Shown one piece after another: positions 33,441 to 43,420 of a stretch of 64,000 bases of DNA; position 1 is the first letter of the stretch; every line of letters starts with the position of its first letter. The stretch comes from Diphasiastrum complanatum (taxonomy: Eukaryota; Streptophyta; Lycopodiopsida; Lycopodiales; Lycopodiaceae). A model generated the notes under the pieces. It did no database searches. It worked only from the letters and a program-made list of their open reading frames with translations, and had not been told where the DNA came from. Made by a program: the position numbers and the translations under genes. The DNA is taken from the NCBI GenBank assembly GCA_029204225.1, contig CM055111.1:7505365-7569364 (forward strand), in the 5' to 3' direction.

Positions 33441-34450
33441 AGGTTGTTCTACTTTTAAAATTCCTTCTAGGTTCTATTATGGTGGTCTCCCATCTAATAT
33501 AGTTAGAAATTATCTTAAAGTGCGTTGCGTAGGGTGAGTATGAGTAAGATCCACTCAAGACAAGGTGTCTATTGCTTGTTTAAGATTCTTCCAAGGCGGT
33601 CTCCCTACTGGACGAACACTCTAATAAATTAAGCAACACTATGGCGGTCTCCCAACTAGTGGATAACACACTATGCCGGTCTCCCAACTAGTGTCAAACA
33701 AGTATGTTGGAGGGTTTTCGGATCCCAAGGCAACCCTAACCCTAGTTAATAAGTGAGAGGGATTCGGCACCCTGTGTGTGTAAGTCCAACCCGATGATCA
33801 CATAGTTATTTGAATAGTTAAAAGTCAATAAAAGGACTTTAGGCCTTTTTGCGGGACTTTTAATGTCGCAGGGCCTAAATGTTAAGTTAGTGAATAAAGT
33901 TGGGTTTCCCTCCAAATTGGATGGTTCTCACACTTTTTTAAATTTGAATAATTAGGGAGGTAGAAATGGACCAATAAGATTCAGATTCCATGATCCTCCT
34001 CTCTATTATAAAAAGGGACCAACTCGAGTTGCTCCTCATGTTCATTTTTTCATTTCAATAAAGCATATTGGTTCTCTTCAGAAATGGATTGATGAATGTC
34101 CTTGCTCTTCGTCTTTCCTCCTCTATCTCTCATGCTTTCTTTGGATTTTGCTAATTGTTGGATTTGAATGTTATTGGGATTGTGTGTTATTATACTTTTC
34201 TGAGAGAGAAAAGGAGAGAGAGAAAGGGTAAGCTATCTTTGTCGTGGATGTGTAGTGTTAATGGATTGTAGTGTTAATGTTTAGGGTTAATGGATGTTAG
34301 TGGTAGATTTGGATCCTCTATTCATGTTGAAATCTGAACTATACTATCGCTCTCATGAGAATGAACCTACGCGTGACAACTAACTTCATCTCTTGATGCT
34401 AGATTGACTAGATCTTGGATTTAGGTTAGGCAAGAAAAAAAACCCACTAC
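33440..34450 (+). repeat. Ty3/gypsy-type LTR (start uncertain)
   Basis: The right end (…CCCACTACA) is followed by a tRNA-Asp-type PBS. Inside are a TATA-like TATTATAAAAAGGG (about 34010-34023) and AATAAA (about 34058), the promoter and polyadenylation signals of an LTR. Near the left are four short repeats of a GGCGGTCTCCCAACTAGT type (33480-33695). The 5' end could not be placed. Confidence 0.5.
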
Positions 34451-34455
34451 AATTT

Positions 34456-34473
34456 TGGCGTTGTTGCCGAGGA
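34456..34473 (+). promoter_or_regulatory. Primer-binding site, tRNA-Asp type
   Basis: TGGCGTTGTTGCCGAGGA closely resembles the TGGCGCCGTTGCCGGGGA site of plant gypsy elements. It is preceded by ATTTT next to the LTR end, the usual arrangement. Confidence 0.6.
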
Positions 34474-34848
34474 GCTACGCCAACTTTTCAGCTTGCAACA
34501 TGTTTGTTGGATGGTTAGCTTGCATTAGGCATCTTGTCGTGGCATGAATAGTGTTAGATCTGCATTTAGGGTTAGTATGGGATTGATTTTGCTTGATTTG
34601 AGTCTCCACTTGGTGATGATGGCTGCATCACCTTCTGGTTTGAGTTCTGTGCCATCAACAATGTCCCACAGTTCTTCGGCTAGAAGTATAACCTTCATCT
34701 TGAATTTCCAAAGATGGTAGGTTGAACGAGATCGTTGGTAGAAACAACGACTGTCGGAATACTATTGGTTGCGCGTTTGCTAGAAAGACGTCTTGATAGA
34801 AACAAGACTGATAATCCGCAGTAAAAATATAGATTACTGAAATGTTTG
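34474..34848. other. Retrotransposon leader remnants
   Basis: About 200 bp after the gypsy PBS is probably leader. From about 34690 the sequence belongs to a minus-strand copia leader. No gene seen. Confidence 0.35.
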
Positions 34849-35120
34849 TTCTGATACCATGTCGTATGATAAATATCAACAGTGAGTACAATGGCTTGAA
34901 GTAATAACTTCAACTTGTTGAGCGTGATAATGTTGGCTACAGATAACTCTGATTGAGAGAGAATTTTTGAAAATTAACGCTTACATAGTTTGTTTCAGCT
35001 AATATAGAGATTTACAAGAGAGGAAATATCTTACAAGCCTTTAAAGCTATTTATGCCAATCTTTGCATATGTACAAAAGTTGGTAACCGTCAACCACCTT
35101 TGGGATACTTGTTTGTCCAA
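34849..35120 (-). mobile_element. Minus-strand copia LTR fragment with tRNA-Met PBS
   Basis: On the minus strand TGGTATCAGAA (34859-34849) follows an LTR-like end (…ATCATACGACA at 34860). The LTR body continues rightward to about 35120, where the satellite begins. No coding part is attached. Confidence 0.5.
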
Positions 35121-35169
35121 CTATTTTAGGGTTACTCATCCATTGGCGAAGTCGGTCAGTAAAAATGGA

Positions 35170-35690
35170 AAAAAGATGAAAGTGCTTTAAAATGATTTCT
35201 AAGGTATTCTGGCCACTTGTCCAATGTGTCGTCACTTGGCCAATGTGTCGCATATTTTGCTAAGGAGCGAAAAAGGCGAAAAAGACGAAGGTGCCTTAAA
35301 ATTGATTTCTAAGATATTCTGGCCACTTGGCCAGTGTGTCGCATTTTTTTGCTAAGGAGCGAAAAAGGCAAAAAAGATGAAGGTGCCTTCAAAAATGATT
35401 TCTAAGGTATTCTGGCCACTTGACCAGTGTTTCGCATTTTTTGCTAATGAGCGAAAAATGCAAAAAATGCGAAGGTGCCTTAAAAATGATTTCTAAGGTA
35501 TTCTGGCCACTTGGCCAGTGTGTTACATTTTTTGCTAAGGAGCAAAAAAGGCAAAGAAGACGAAGGTGCCTTAAAAATGATTTGTAAGGTATCATGGCCA
35601 CTTGGCCAGTGTGTCGCATTTTTCGCTAAGGAGCGAAAAAGGCGAAAAAGACAAAGGTGCCTTAAAATGAATTCTAAGGCATAAAAATCT
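35170..35690 (+). repeat. ~91-bp tandem satellite
   Basis: About five and a half units. The landmark ATGATTTCTAAGG recurs at about 35192, 35302, 35395, 35487, 35577 and 35667, giving a period of 91-93 bp (the first interval, 110, has an internal duplication). Each unit contains the inverted repeat TGGCCACTTGGCCA and a purine-rich GGAGCGAAAAAGGC segment. Confidence 0.9.
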
Positions 35691-35794
35691 CAAAGGAAAA
35701 AGTGTGAAGGCCTAAAAATATGTTGTCGGCCTTCGATTTTTCAAGATGCTCATTACTTGAACGATTTGTTTAAGTCTGAGCATAAGAAATCTAA

Positions 35795-36447
35795 TGTGAA
35801 AATTGTCAACAATTCCTAGCTAGTTTGAGGCCTAAATTGGCAATTTTGTATACAGTTTTGGATCTAACCTTTCACACGTGTTAAAGAGGCCTAGATACTT
35901 TTATTTTAGTATATATTTCATATTGAAGAAGTCTCAAACTTCAGGATCTTTGAAATGGCACCAAAATCATCTTATTTGGACATATAGGCCAAAATTGGCT
36001 ATTTTAGGCTACTGATGTCCTAAAATTGGGTCCTAGGTTCTAGAGAGAGAGAGAGAGTCATCTCTCTCACCTAAATTAGTCTGAAATTCGTGGAGAACAG
36101 GTTGGAAAAACTTTTTGTATTGTTGAGAGAGATCAATAGATCATTGTCACAGTTTCTTCCTCCATTGAGAGCATTGCTTTGTGTATTGTCTTCAAGCTTT
36201 TGTGTATGATCTTAAGAGGTTTTCAAAAGTGGTAGCGTGTTGTTGGGAGTTTTGTTTGTTGCTATTTTTGGATGCCATCAGTACCTATTATTAGTTTCTT
36301 TTGTCTCTTGAATGCTTTGTCAAGCTCATGTGTATCAAAGGTAGCATTAGGATGCTTTGCCATTTCTAGCTTTTGTAACTTGTTGTGCAAAGATCTTAGC
36401 CAAGTAATTTTGGAGTTTGGATCCATTCAAGATACACCTTTTACACA
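35795..36447 (+). repeat. LARD-A 5' LTR
   Basis: 653 bp, TG…CA ends. A TATATAT motif at 35910-35916 is a likely promoter. A GA run at about 36040-36056 lies near the probable transcript start. Confidence 0.9.
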
Positions 36448-36460
36448 TGGTATCCGAGCT
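36448..36460 (+). promoter_or_regulatory. Primer-binding site, tRNA-Met type
   Basis: TGGTATCCGAGCT directly after the LTR; one change from the standard TGGTATCAGAGC copia site. Confidence 0.85.
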
Positions 36461-37584
36461 AGTTGGCTGTTATTTTTAGTAAGATTTTCATTTATGGTGA
36501 TATTTGGATGTTTGATCAAGTTCTAGCATGATTATGCATTGCATTGTTGATCAAATCTTACTAACCTTTGTTTTGTGAGTTGAACTTGTGGATCAAAAGC
36601 ATATTTCAGGTCTATTGAAGATCAGAGGCTGACAATAAGCTATTTTGGATTGGATCATAACACCTAATTATTTGTTGATTGTGAGGCTTGTGCATATTCA
36701 ATACTAACAATGTTCAGTTCAATGTATTGTTGACAATCTCCACTTCTGTGGATGAACACTCTCCTTTGTGGATGAACATTCTCCTTAAGTGGATGACAAA
36801 TGCTCTTTGAGTGATTTTGTATTTTTCCAAAAGGCTGAGCAAAGCTCCCACTTGGATGAAAGATCCCCTTTTGGATGAACAGATTGTCAACAATCTTTTG
36901 CATAAATATTGGTGTACTTTGTTGAACATGTAAGTAATTCTCCTAATGTAATCTGATTGGAGCATTTGTTGGAAGGTTTTAACCATTATGCAAATGTGTT
37001 TTCAGGTTCTTAACAACTTGAGGAACATTCTCATGTGAAGTGATCTTAGATCTACATCTAAACACCAAGATTTGACAAGTTAGTGAAGCTAGTCTTGTGA
37101 TTCACTAAGTGTGCTTTTTCATTCACCTCTAAAGCTTGTATTTATCACTTGCTGGAGTTTATAATCTTTTAGAAGTGTGGTTTACATGTGGTTTTATAGG
37201 TTGAATCAATATCTTAGTGTGTTGATCATATGTTTATCGAGTTTGCTCAATTCTAGGTATTCTTGGCAGCCTAGTCTTTTGTATTTTCTAAGAATACAAG
37301 TAACTCTTCACACCATAACCTGATTTGGTCACTTGCTGGAAAGTTTGAGAGCTTGAGCAAGAGTGTTATCAGGTTGGTTTGAGTTTGTAACTCATTCTTA
37401 GTGTGTGCAAAGTATTGCATGTGTTTCAATCTTCCTTTCTATGCTTGGAAACCAGCCAGGTTCAAGATAGAAGTGTTTAGGGTCCTAGAACTTTTGAGAT
37501 CTCCTTATCCATCATTTGTTGAGAGGAAAGTGAGTGCTAGGTGCATTAAGACAGAGCCTAAAAGTTAAAGAATCATTATATTCA
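36461..37584 (+). other. LARD-A leader, non-coding
   Basis: About 1.1 kb matching the inverted leader at 2652-3783. It includes short tandem repeats (GTGGATGAACA.TCTCCTT type) around 36745-36800. No sense ORF of note. Confidence 0.6.
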
Positions 37585-38480
37585 TGGCTTCCAATGGTGG
37601 GATCATGTTAGAAACTAATGATAGGTGAGTTCATCAAACTACTCCACTTGAAAAGTGAGGATGGAGTCCTTACTTGGGTTGAATGAACTCATGGACATAG
37701 TTGCAAGAACTGAAGAGAGACCACCCACAATTCAAGAGCAACAAAGTTTTGATAAGAAGGCTAAAAGGACTCATCATATCATTAAAATGAATGTTACCAA
37801 AGAACTTCTCAAGGAAGTTGGTAAAAGTCAAAGTGCAAGTGAGGCATGGAATGCCTTGAAGAAGCTCTTTGAATCAAAATCCACATCTAGGGTATTGACC
37901 CTAAGGAGACAAATATTTTCTAGTAGACAAAGAGATGATGAAAGTGCTCATGCAGTTGTCTTGAGGGTTAAGTGATGATCTAGCATGCATTGATGAAAGC
38001 ATAAAAGATGGTGAAATAGTCCAGGTTATGTTGAATGGTTTGCTAGATGAACATGCTAACCTTGTGCAAAGTTTTTCCATTCAAAGAGTCTTGCCAAGTG
38101 TGGTTGACTTGCAAGAAATCTTATTGGCTGAAGAACATAGGTTGTAATCAAATCTTGATGGTGCATCCTTGCAAGGTGGAGGTGAGAGGCTTTCTTCACA
38201 AAAGGCAAAGTCAAAGGCAAAGAGAAATGGTCCAAAGGTGGTGACTTGGATTATGGTGATCACTCTTCCTCCTCCTCTTCTACTTCTTTTATAAAGAAAG
38301 AAAGTCAAAGTTCAAGTGCTTTTATTGCGGGATAAAAGGTCATTTTGCAAATAAATGTCATAAGAAGCAAAGTAATGAAGGTAGCAAGCAAAGCAGCTTT
38401 TGTACTTCTAATGATGATCTAGATTCTTGTGATTCTCTCATGATGTGTTCTTCAAGTCTAATGTTAAGTATAAGTGACAA
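37585..38480 (+). pseudogene. LARD-A copia gag with zinc knuckle
   Basis: The probable start is ATG at 37585 (MASNGGIML). A stop follows after NDR, at the same place as in the minus-strand copy. The main frame then runs 37655-37975 (RMESLLGLNELMDIV, SEAWNALKKLF, LRRQIFSSRQ), shifts, and continues (NGLLDEHANLVQSF) to the zinc knuckle CFYCGIKGHFANKC at about 38312-38355. At least three frame breaks make it non-functional in this copy. Confidence 0.75.
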
Positions 38481-38978
38481 CGATTCATGGTGGATAGATA
38501 GTGGATCTAGTTCACACATGACTAGTCACAAGGAGTTCTTTACTTCTTTGATCTCTTATGTAAAAAACCAAGAAAGTGGTTCACATGCCAACTTGGTGGT
38601 GAGTGTATGATCAAAGGTATTGACTCAATTCCTATTTGCCTTTCTACTAATAGGAATGCAAGGCTTGATGGTGTTCTTTACATTCCTTCACTTTCAAGGA
38701 ATTTGCTAAGTGTTGGTCAAATGTCAAAGAAAGGGTACAAGACAAAGTTTGTTGGGGATGTTTGCTTCATTACTAAGGGAGATGCCTTGATTGCTAGAGG
38801 TAATAGACAAGGTAGACTTTACGAGCTTGATGCATTTGTTATGTCTAACAAGAGGAATGAAATGGATGTTGGTGGTTCTATCAACTTTCAAAAGTCAATT
38901 CCTAGCATCAATAAGGTTGGTAGATCCTATGCAAAGTCTAAAGAGATTTCTTATGCTAGATCTAGGGTTGAGATCTAA
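38481..38978 (+). pseudogene. LARD-A copia aspartic protease / pre-integrase start
   Basis: The active-site phrase WWIDSGSSSHMTSHKEFF lies at about 38490-38545. A frameshift near 38565 is followed by an open frame 38607-38978 with LYIPSLSRNLLSVGQ. The frame ends at RSRVEI, identical in position to the minus-strand copy. The pre-integrase zinc motif and everything that should follow it in copia pol are missing. Confidence 0.75.
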
Positions 38979-39543
38979 TGAGCTTCTTGGAGATAGTTAT
39001 TGTTGTGCTAACTTGGCAACTTTTGGTGAATCTATGATCAATGTTTTGGATGATCCATTGGATCTTGAAGATGGATTAGTGCTACCTACTAGTCAAATGG
39101 AGTCATGTGGTGCTAGATTAGTATCATGTTTGAACTCTTCTACTCGTAGATTTCCATGTCTTGTTGGCTCTTTAATAGAACTACATGGCAAGTGCAAAAA
39201 TGAAAAAGGTAAGAAGAGAGCTAACTTCATCAATGGAGGTGATGAAAACTCTTCTTTGGAAATGGTTGTTGCTAATGACTTATTTACTCATTTGAAAAGA
39301 GATGGTGCTTTGAGCATGTTTGAAGAAAAAGTTTCTTTTGCATCTTTATGTGATAAGTCCAAGAAAGTCATTTGTGCAACAAGTGGTGTCACATGTATTC
39401 ATAAAGAAAGTAGATCAAAAGGTTCTATCATGAGACTTGTTGAGGAAGATCTCAAGTCAAAAGGGAGAGATGAATGTGAAGTGCTCAAAGTAGGATGTAC
39501 TTTGAATGATGCTTTTGTGAACGATAGTGAGGGTTCATTATAA
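38979..39543 (+). pseudogene. LARD-A cargo region A
   Basis: An open frame of about 180 codons, entered from the protease region by a frame change. It contains INVLDDPLDLEDGLVLPT, GKCKNEKGKKRANFINGG, SMFEEKVSFASLCDKSKK and DECEVLKVGCTLNDAF. It ends in a stop at 39541. Three copies occur in the window. Composition is hydrophilic, with several Cys. No domain is recognised and I cannot say whether it was ever translated as part of Gag-Pro. Confidence 0.5.
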
Positions 39544-39555
39544 TTACCTATATCG

Positions 39556-41133
39556 TTGATTAGAAGTCCAGTTTTGACAAGAACAAGTACTTCAATCATT
39601 CTTATGTTGAAAGCACTATGTATTCTTTTCATGGCTTCTAATGTTCGAGATTCTTCCATCTCTTATGATGCACTTATCAAGAGGGAGGTTGGTGGTGTGA
39701 TCATTAAGAGGGAGTTTTGTGAAGGAAAGGGCAAAGGAAGAGTGACTCTTGGAAAGATAAAAGGCATGGATTGTACATCTCTTCATCAACTCAAAGGATG
39801 CTATGATTGTGGTGGAGTGTTCATGCATGATCAAGATGGCAAAAGGTTGGATGAAGAAGACTACATGGAGCAACTCAAGTGGCAATTTCTTCAAGGCAAG
39901 GAAGATCTCATTGGTGAGCTCATTGAGGTTTGGTTTGAACTCAAATGGGTTGGTTTGATTAGGTTTGATACTCAACTTCATCTACTCTACTTCATGTTGG
40001 ATAGAATTGTAGAAATCTATCTTTGGGTTTATGATGGTGACATTGTTTTCACTAACTATAGTGAAAGGTTGAAATCAAGCAATGATGAGATCTTGTGAGA
40101 TGTTAATCATGTGTTTGAGAGGGAGTATCTTCAGAGGTTAAGATCTAAAGATGTTTATAAATGCAAAGTCTTTGATGTTTTATTGGAAGATCAAGATGTT
40201 GATCTTGAATTGCTTCATCAACACCAAGAGGCAAGTAGCAATTGGAAGCTAGTCAAAAGCATCAAAGGGGGGCCACATGGGCAAAGTATTTTGGATCTGT
40301 TTTTACAGGTTCTTGAAGGTTCACGTAAGGTTCTTGGAGCAGCAAGGAAGTGTCCTTTTACTGTACCTTACTTGTTTAATCTCATGTATGAACATTGTCA
40401 TGTCAATGTGTTGAAATTGCCAAAATTCAATGAAACTAGTTCCATAGTTTTGCATCCTTTGGATCTTGGAGATGGAATAGTTATCATTGCTGGTTTTTAT
40501 GATCAAGTACATGCATTCATTCAAATTTTGAAAGATATTGAAGTGGTCAATATGTTTACTTTTGAACAAAGTTCAAGATCTAGCATCCTAGTGCTGGCAA
40601 ATTGGCAACTTGTTGACAATGTAGGATCAAGGGTTGTATGCAAATCTTGTGGAGATACTTCAAGTATTTCAAGTTCAGGTTTTACTCATTAAAATGGAAC
40701 AGAGAACACATCATTTTGGCATTCATTCACTCAAGGGCTTTCATGGACTGGAGATCTACAAAGGCAAGGTGGTGATGGAGATTCATTCATGGAGATACAT
40801 GGTTCATTCACTATGGGCATAGTGAAATGTGGAGGAGGCATGCAAACACTTGTTGGTTTCTTTCATTTACAACTTGTTTGCTGCTGTTTTATAGAGAATT
40901 CAAAGGTGGATACATGGAAGAATCCTTTCATTACGATTCTATGTTCTTTTACATGTATCTTGTTCACCATTCTATGTAAAATTGATGTAAGAAATAGTGA
41001 AGCATCCTATGTGGACACTATTATCTATATCAATTATGTTGTACTTCATATTGTACATATTAGAACACTTGAGAAGAGATCTATTATCATGATGGAGATC
41101 ATTCTTAGGTTGGAGCAAAGTAGTGTTGTAAAA
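39556..41133 (+). pseudogene. LARD-A cargo region B
   Basis: Two adjoining open frames (39556-40098 and 40111-40692) in the same phase and separated by one TGA near 40098, then more broken sequence up to the polypurine tract. Phrases: CEGKGKGRVTLGKIKG, LHQLKGCYDCGGVFMHDQDG, LLHQHQEASSNWKLVKSIKG, LVLANWQLVDNVGS. Together they give about 375 codons. The position just before the 3' LTR is where some copia elements (Sirevirus type) carry an env-like ORF, but I see no signal peptide, and the only hydrophobic stretch (about 40930-40985) is in the broken tail. A captured host gene is equally possible. Conserved in the 30530-31955 fragment. Confidence 0.5.
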
Positions 41134-41167
41134 CTAGCTGTGAAAAGTTTTTACACTTCGTGTGTGT

Positions 41168-41238
41168 GGTCGGGCTAGGGATTGAACCTAGGACCTCCCC
41201 CATTCCGGTGGAGTGCTCTACCACTGAGCTACCCATCC
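41168..41238 (-). other. tRNA-like sequence in TRIM LTR (copy 1)
   Basis: 71 nt. On the minus strand: an A box TAGCTCAGTGGTAGAGC (41231-41215), a B box GGTTCAATCC (41188-41179), a T arm closed by a perfect 5-bp stem (CTAGG/CCTAG), a D stem GCTC/GAGC, and a 7-bp acceptor stem with one mismatch and one G-T pair. The anticodon stem is poorly paired, so isotype cannot be given and it is unlikely to be a working tRNA. A TTTT run follows just before the LTR end, as for a pol III terminator. Confidence 0.75.
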
Positions 41239-41392
41239 CTTTGTGTTCCTAGAGTGTTGTGTAAGGGCTATAGCCTTGACACTTTCTAACACTCCCCCTC
41301 AAGGCATACCCCTTTTAGCTACCGCCTGCCTAGACCACACCCACAACCATGGCTCTGATACCATGTGAAAAGTTTTTACACTTGGTGTGTGT

Positions 41393-41463
41393 GGTCAGGC
41401 TAGGGATTGAACCTAGGGTCTCCTCCATCCTGGTGGGGTGCTCTACCACTGAGCTACCCGTCC
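41393..41463 (-). other. tRNA-like sequence in TRIM LTR (copy 2)
   Basis: Counterpart of 41168-41238 in the other LTR. The A box and B box are identical; most differences fall in the anticodon/variable region and acceptor stem. This is the 5' LTR of the minus-strand element, so a pol III start here would lie upstream of its PBS. Confidence 0.75.
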
Positions 41464-41541
41464 CTTTGTGTTCCTAGAGTGTTGTGTAAGGGCTATAACC
41501 TTGACACTTTCTAACACTAGCAAGTTAAGCTGAAGAGGGAG

Positions 41542-42186
41542 TGTGAAAATTGTCAACATTTCCTAGCTAGTTTCAAGCCTAAATTGGCAATTTTTGTTCA
41601 TAGTTTTGGATCTAACCTTTCAAAAGTGTGAAAGAGGCCTAGATACTTTTATTTTAGTATATATTTCATATTGAAGAAGTATCAAACTTCAAGACCTTTG
41701 AGATGACACCAAAATCATGTTATTTGGACATATAGGCCAAAATTGGCTATTTTAGACTACTGGTGCCCTTAAATTGGGTCCTAAGTTCTAGAGAGAGGAG
41801 AGAGAGTCATCTCTCTCACCTATATTAGGCTGAAATTCGTGGAGAACAGGTTGGATAGACTTATTGTATTCTCGAGAGAGATCAATAGATCATTGTCACA
41901 GTTTCTTCCTCCATTGAAAGCATTGCTTTGTGTATTGTCTTCAAGCTTTTGTGTATGATCTTAAGAGGTTTCCAAAAGTGGTAGGCTGCTCTTGTAGGGC
42001 TGGTGTGCTGTTGTTTTTGACTGCCATCAGTACCTTTTACTAGTTTCTTTTGTCTCTTGAATGCTTTGTCAAGTTCATGTGTATCAAAGGTAGCATTGCC
42101 ATTTCTAGCTTTTGTAGCTTGTTGTGCAAAGATCTTAGCCAAGTATTTTGGGAGTCTGGATCCAGTCAAGATCCACTTTTTTCACA
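41542..42186 (+). repeat. LARD-A 3' LTR
   Basis: 645 bp, starts TGTGAAAATTGTCAAC after the polypurine tract at 41532-41541, ends TTTTTTCACA, followed by TCTAA. Confidence 0.9.
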
Positions 42187-42191
42187 TCTAA

Positions 42192-42589
42192 CACCTATTA
42201 CACTCTCACTTCATATGCCAAATCATCATAATACCCCTCCCAAGCTAACACACATCACCCATTCACCCTCTCTAACTAATACACCTCTTCCATATACTCC
42301 ACTTCACCATAAGTCCAATTGGAGTCTTCGTCACACCTCATGCACTTGAACTTGACACCTCACTCACTTTGGAAGGACTCTCCACTCTCTATATAAGTGG
42401 AAATGCGCCCTACACCGAGGGGTTTTGATGATTTTGCATCCAAGCTCTGCCCATTTGTTGTTTGTTGTGTATAGGTGGTTTGGAGAAGAAGATTTATGCA
42501 TTGGCTCAAGGAGGCTATGCTATTTTGTGGATTGAAGGATTCTTGGAGCTGAAGCCCTCTTGGATCTCTATCTCTCTTTCACATTCTCT
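42192..42589. other. Spacer, no gene recognised
   Basis: CA-rich plus strand at the left (ACACATCACCC…). Short frames without motifs. Confidence 0.4.
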
Positions 42590-42609
42590 CACACACACAC
42601 AAACACACA

Positions 42610-42682
<73 letters not shown>
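42590..42682 (+). repeat. (CA)n-(CT)n compound microsatellite
   Basis: A short CA run (42590-42611) followed by about 35 CT units (42612-42682). Confidence 0.95.
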
Positions 42683-42685
<3 letters not shown>

Positions 42686-42739
42686 TTCACCTTCTCGTGA
42701 AACCATAGTATGATGTTGAATCTGATATCCATATGTAAG

Positions 42740-43015
42740 AATAGTTGATTAGAACCATTGCATGTCATGCCATCTGTGGCCTGATGTCCATGCATGTCAT
42801 GTCATCTATTGCCTAATGTCCATGCATGTCAGTTTAGACTCTTGAATGTCATGTCATCTGTGGCCTATTATCCATGCATGTCAAATCTAAAGTTTGCATG
42901 TCAAATTTGAAGCTTGCATGTCACATCTTGATTTATGTTTCATGCTTACTAGTTCATGCTACTCTAATTTGTAATATCTTGATTTATGTTTCATGCTTAT
43001 TAGTACTCTAATTTG
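42740..43015 (+). repeat. Minisatellite, CATGTCATGTCATCT type, and short direct repeats
   Basis: About three degenerate units of about 35-50 bp (GCATGTCATGTCATCTGTGGCC…ATGTCCAT), then two ATGTCAAAT.T.AAG.TTGC units (about 42878-42915) and a direct repeat of ATCTTGATTTATGTTTCATGC (about 42926 and 42977). Confidence 0.75.
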
Positions 43016-43093
43016 TAGGATTTTAGTTTATTCTTGTAACTTTAATTTGCAAGATCATAAGTTATTTGTTATGTATTGGTTATGTTTCATGCT

Positions 43094-43095
<2 letters not shown>

Positions 43096-43155
<60 letters not shown>
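43096..43155 (+). repeat. (GA)n microsatellite
   Basis: About 30 GA units without interruption. Confidence 0.95.
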
Positions 43156-43157
<2 letters not shown>

Positions 43158-43420
43158 ACCAACACTCCCAATTCTAGGAAGGTGTGTAGCCCTTGTTTTC
43201 TTTCGTTAAAGGCGTGGTTCAAATGTTTCTTGTTGGACGATAAGTTTCACAAGAAAGCCCAAACGTCGGAGTGCCACGTCACTAGACAACAAAAAATAAT
43301 CCCATAATCATTTGTGAGAAGGAGATTGGGGTCCATATGTATGCAAATATGTGCAACTTTTCACATGAGCATGTGCCTGAGAGAAGGGGGGCGATGCAAT
43401 TGCCAGGAGCGATTATGCCA

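Larger units (their letters stand above)
41139..41516 (-). mobile_element. TRIM (miniature LTR retrotransposon) with tRNA-like LTRs
   Basis: 378 bp flanked by CTAGC (41134-41138 and 41517-41521). Read on the minus strand: a 153-bp LTR (TGTTAGAAAG…CTTTTCACA), PBS TGGTATCAGAGCC (41363-41351), about 47 bp, purine tract CTTGAGGGGGAG (41303-41292) and a second 153-bp LTR. The interior is only 72 bp and codes for nothing. The two LTRs differ at about ten positions. The matching empty site is at 31931-31935. Each LTR contains a tRNA-like sequence in the same orientation as the element. Confidence 0.92.
35795..42186 (+). mobile_element. LARD-A: end-to-end copia-type element with gag-protease and cargo but no pol
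   Basis: A 6.39-kb element bounded by TCTAA on both sides (35790-35794 and 42187-42191). The LTRs are 35795-36447 and 41542-42186, beginning TGTGAAAATTG and ending TTTTACACA or TTTTTTCACA, alike at roughly nine in ten positions by eye. A PBS follows the 5' LTR and a polypurine tract (GAAGAGGGAG) precedes the 3' LTR. The interior has gag, protease, cargo A and cargo B. Integrase, RT and RNase H are absent, so it must have moved using enzymes of another copia element. It hosts a TRIM at 41139-41516. 'LARD-A' is only a label used here. Confidence 0.9.

Noticed and set aside
35170-35690. CRISPR-like repeat array
   Set aside because: Units are contiguous ~91-bp tandem copies without unique spacers, in a plant context.
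41168-41238. A functional tRNA gene
   Set aside because: The anticodon stem is poorly paired, the sequence sits inside an LTR and is repeated in the other LTR, so it is recorded as tRNA-like only.
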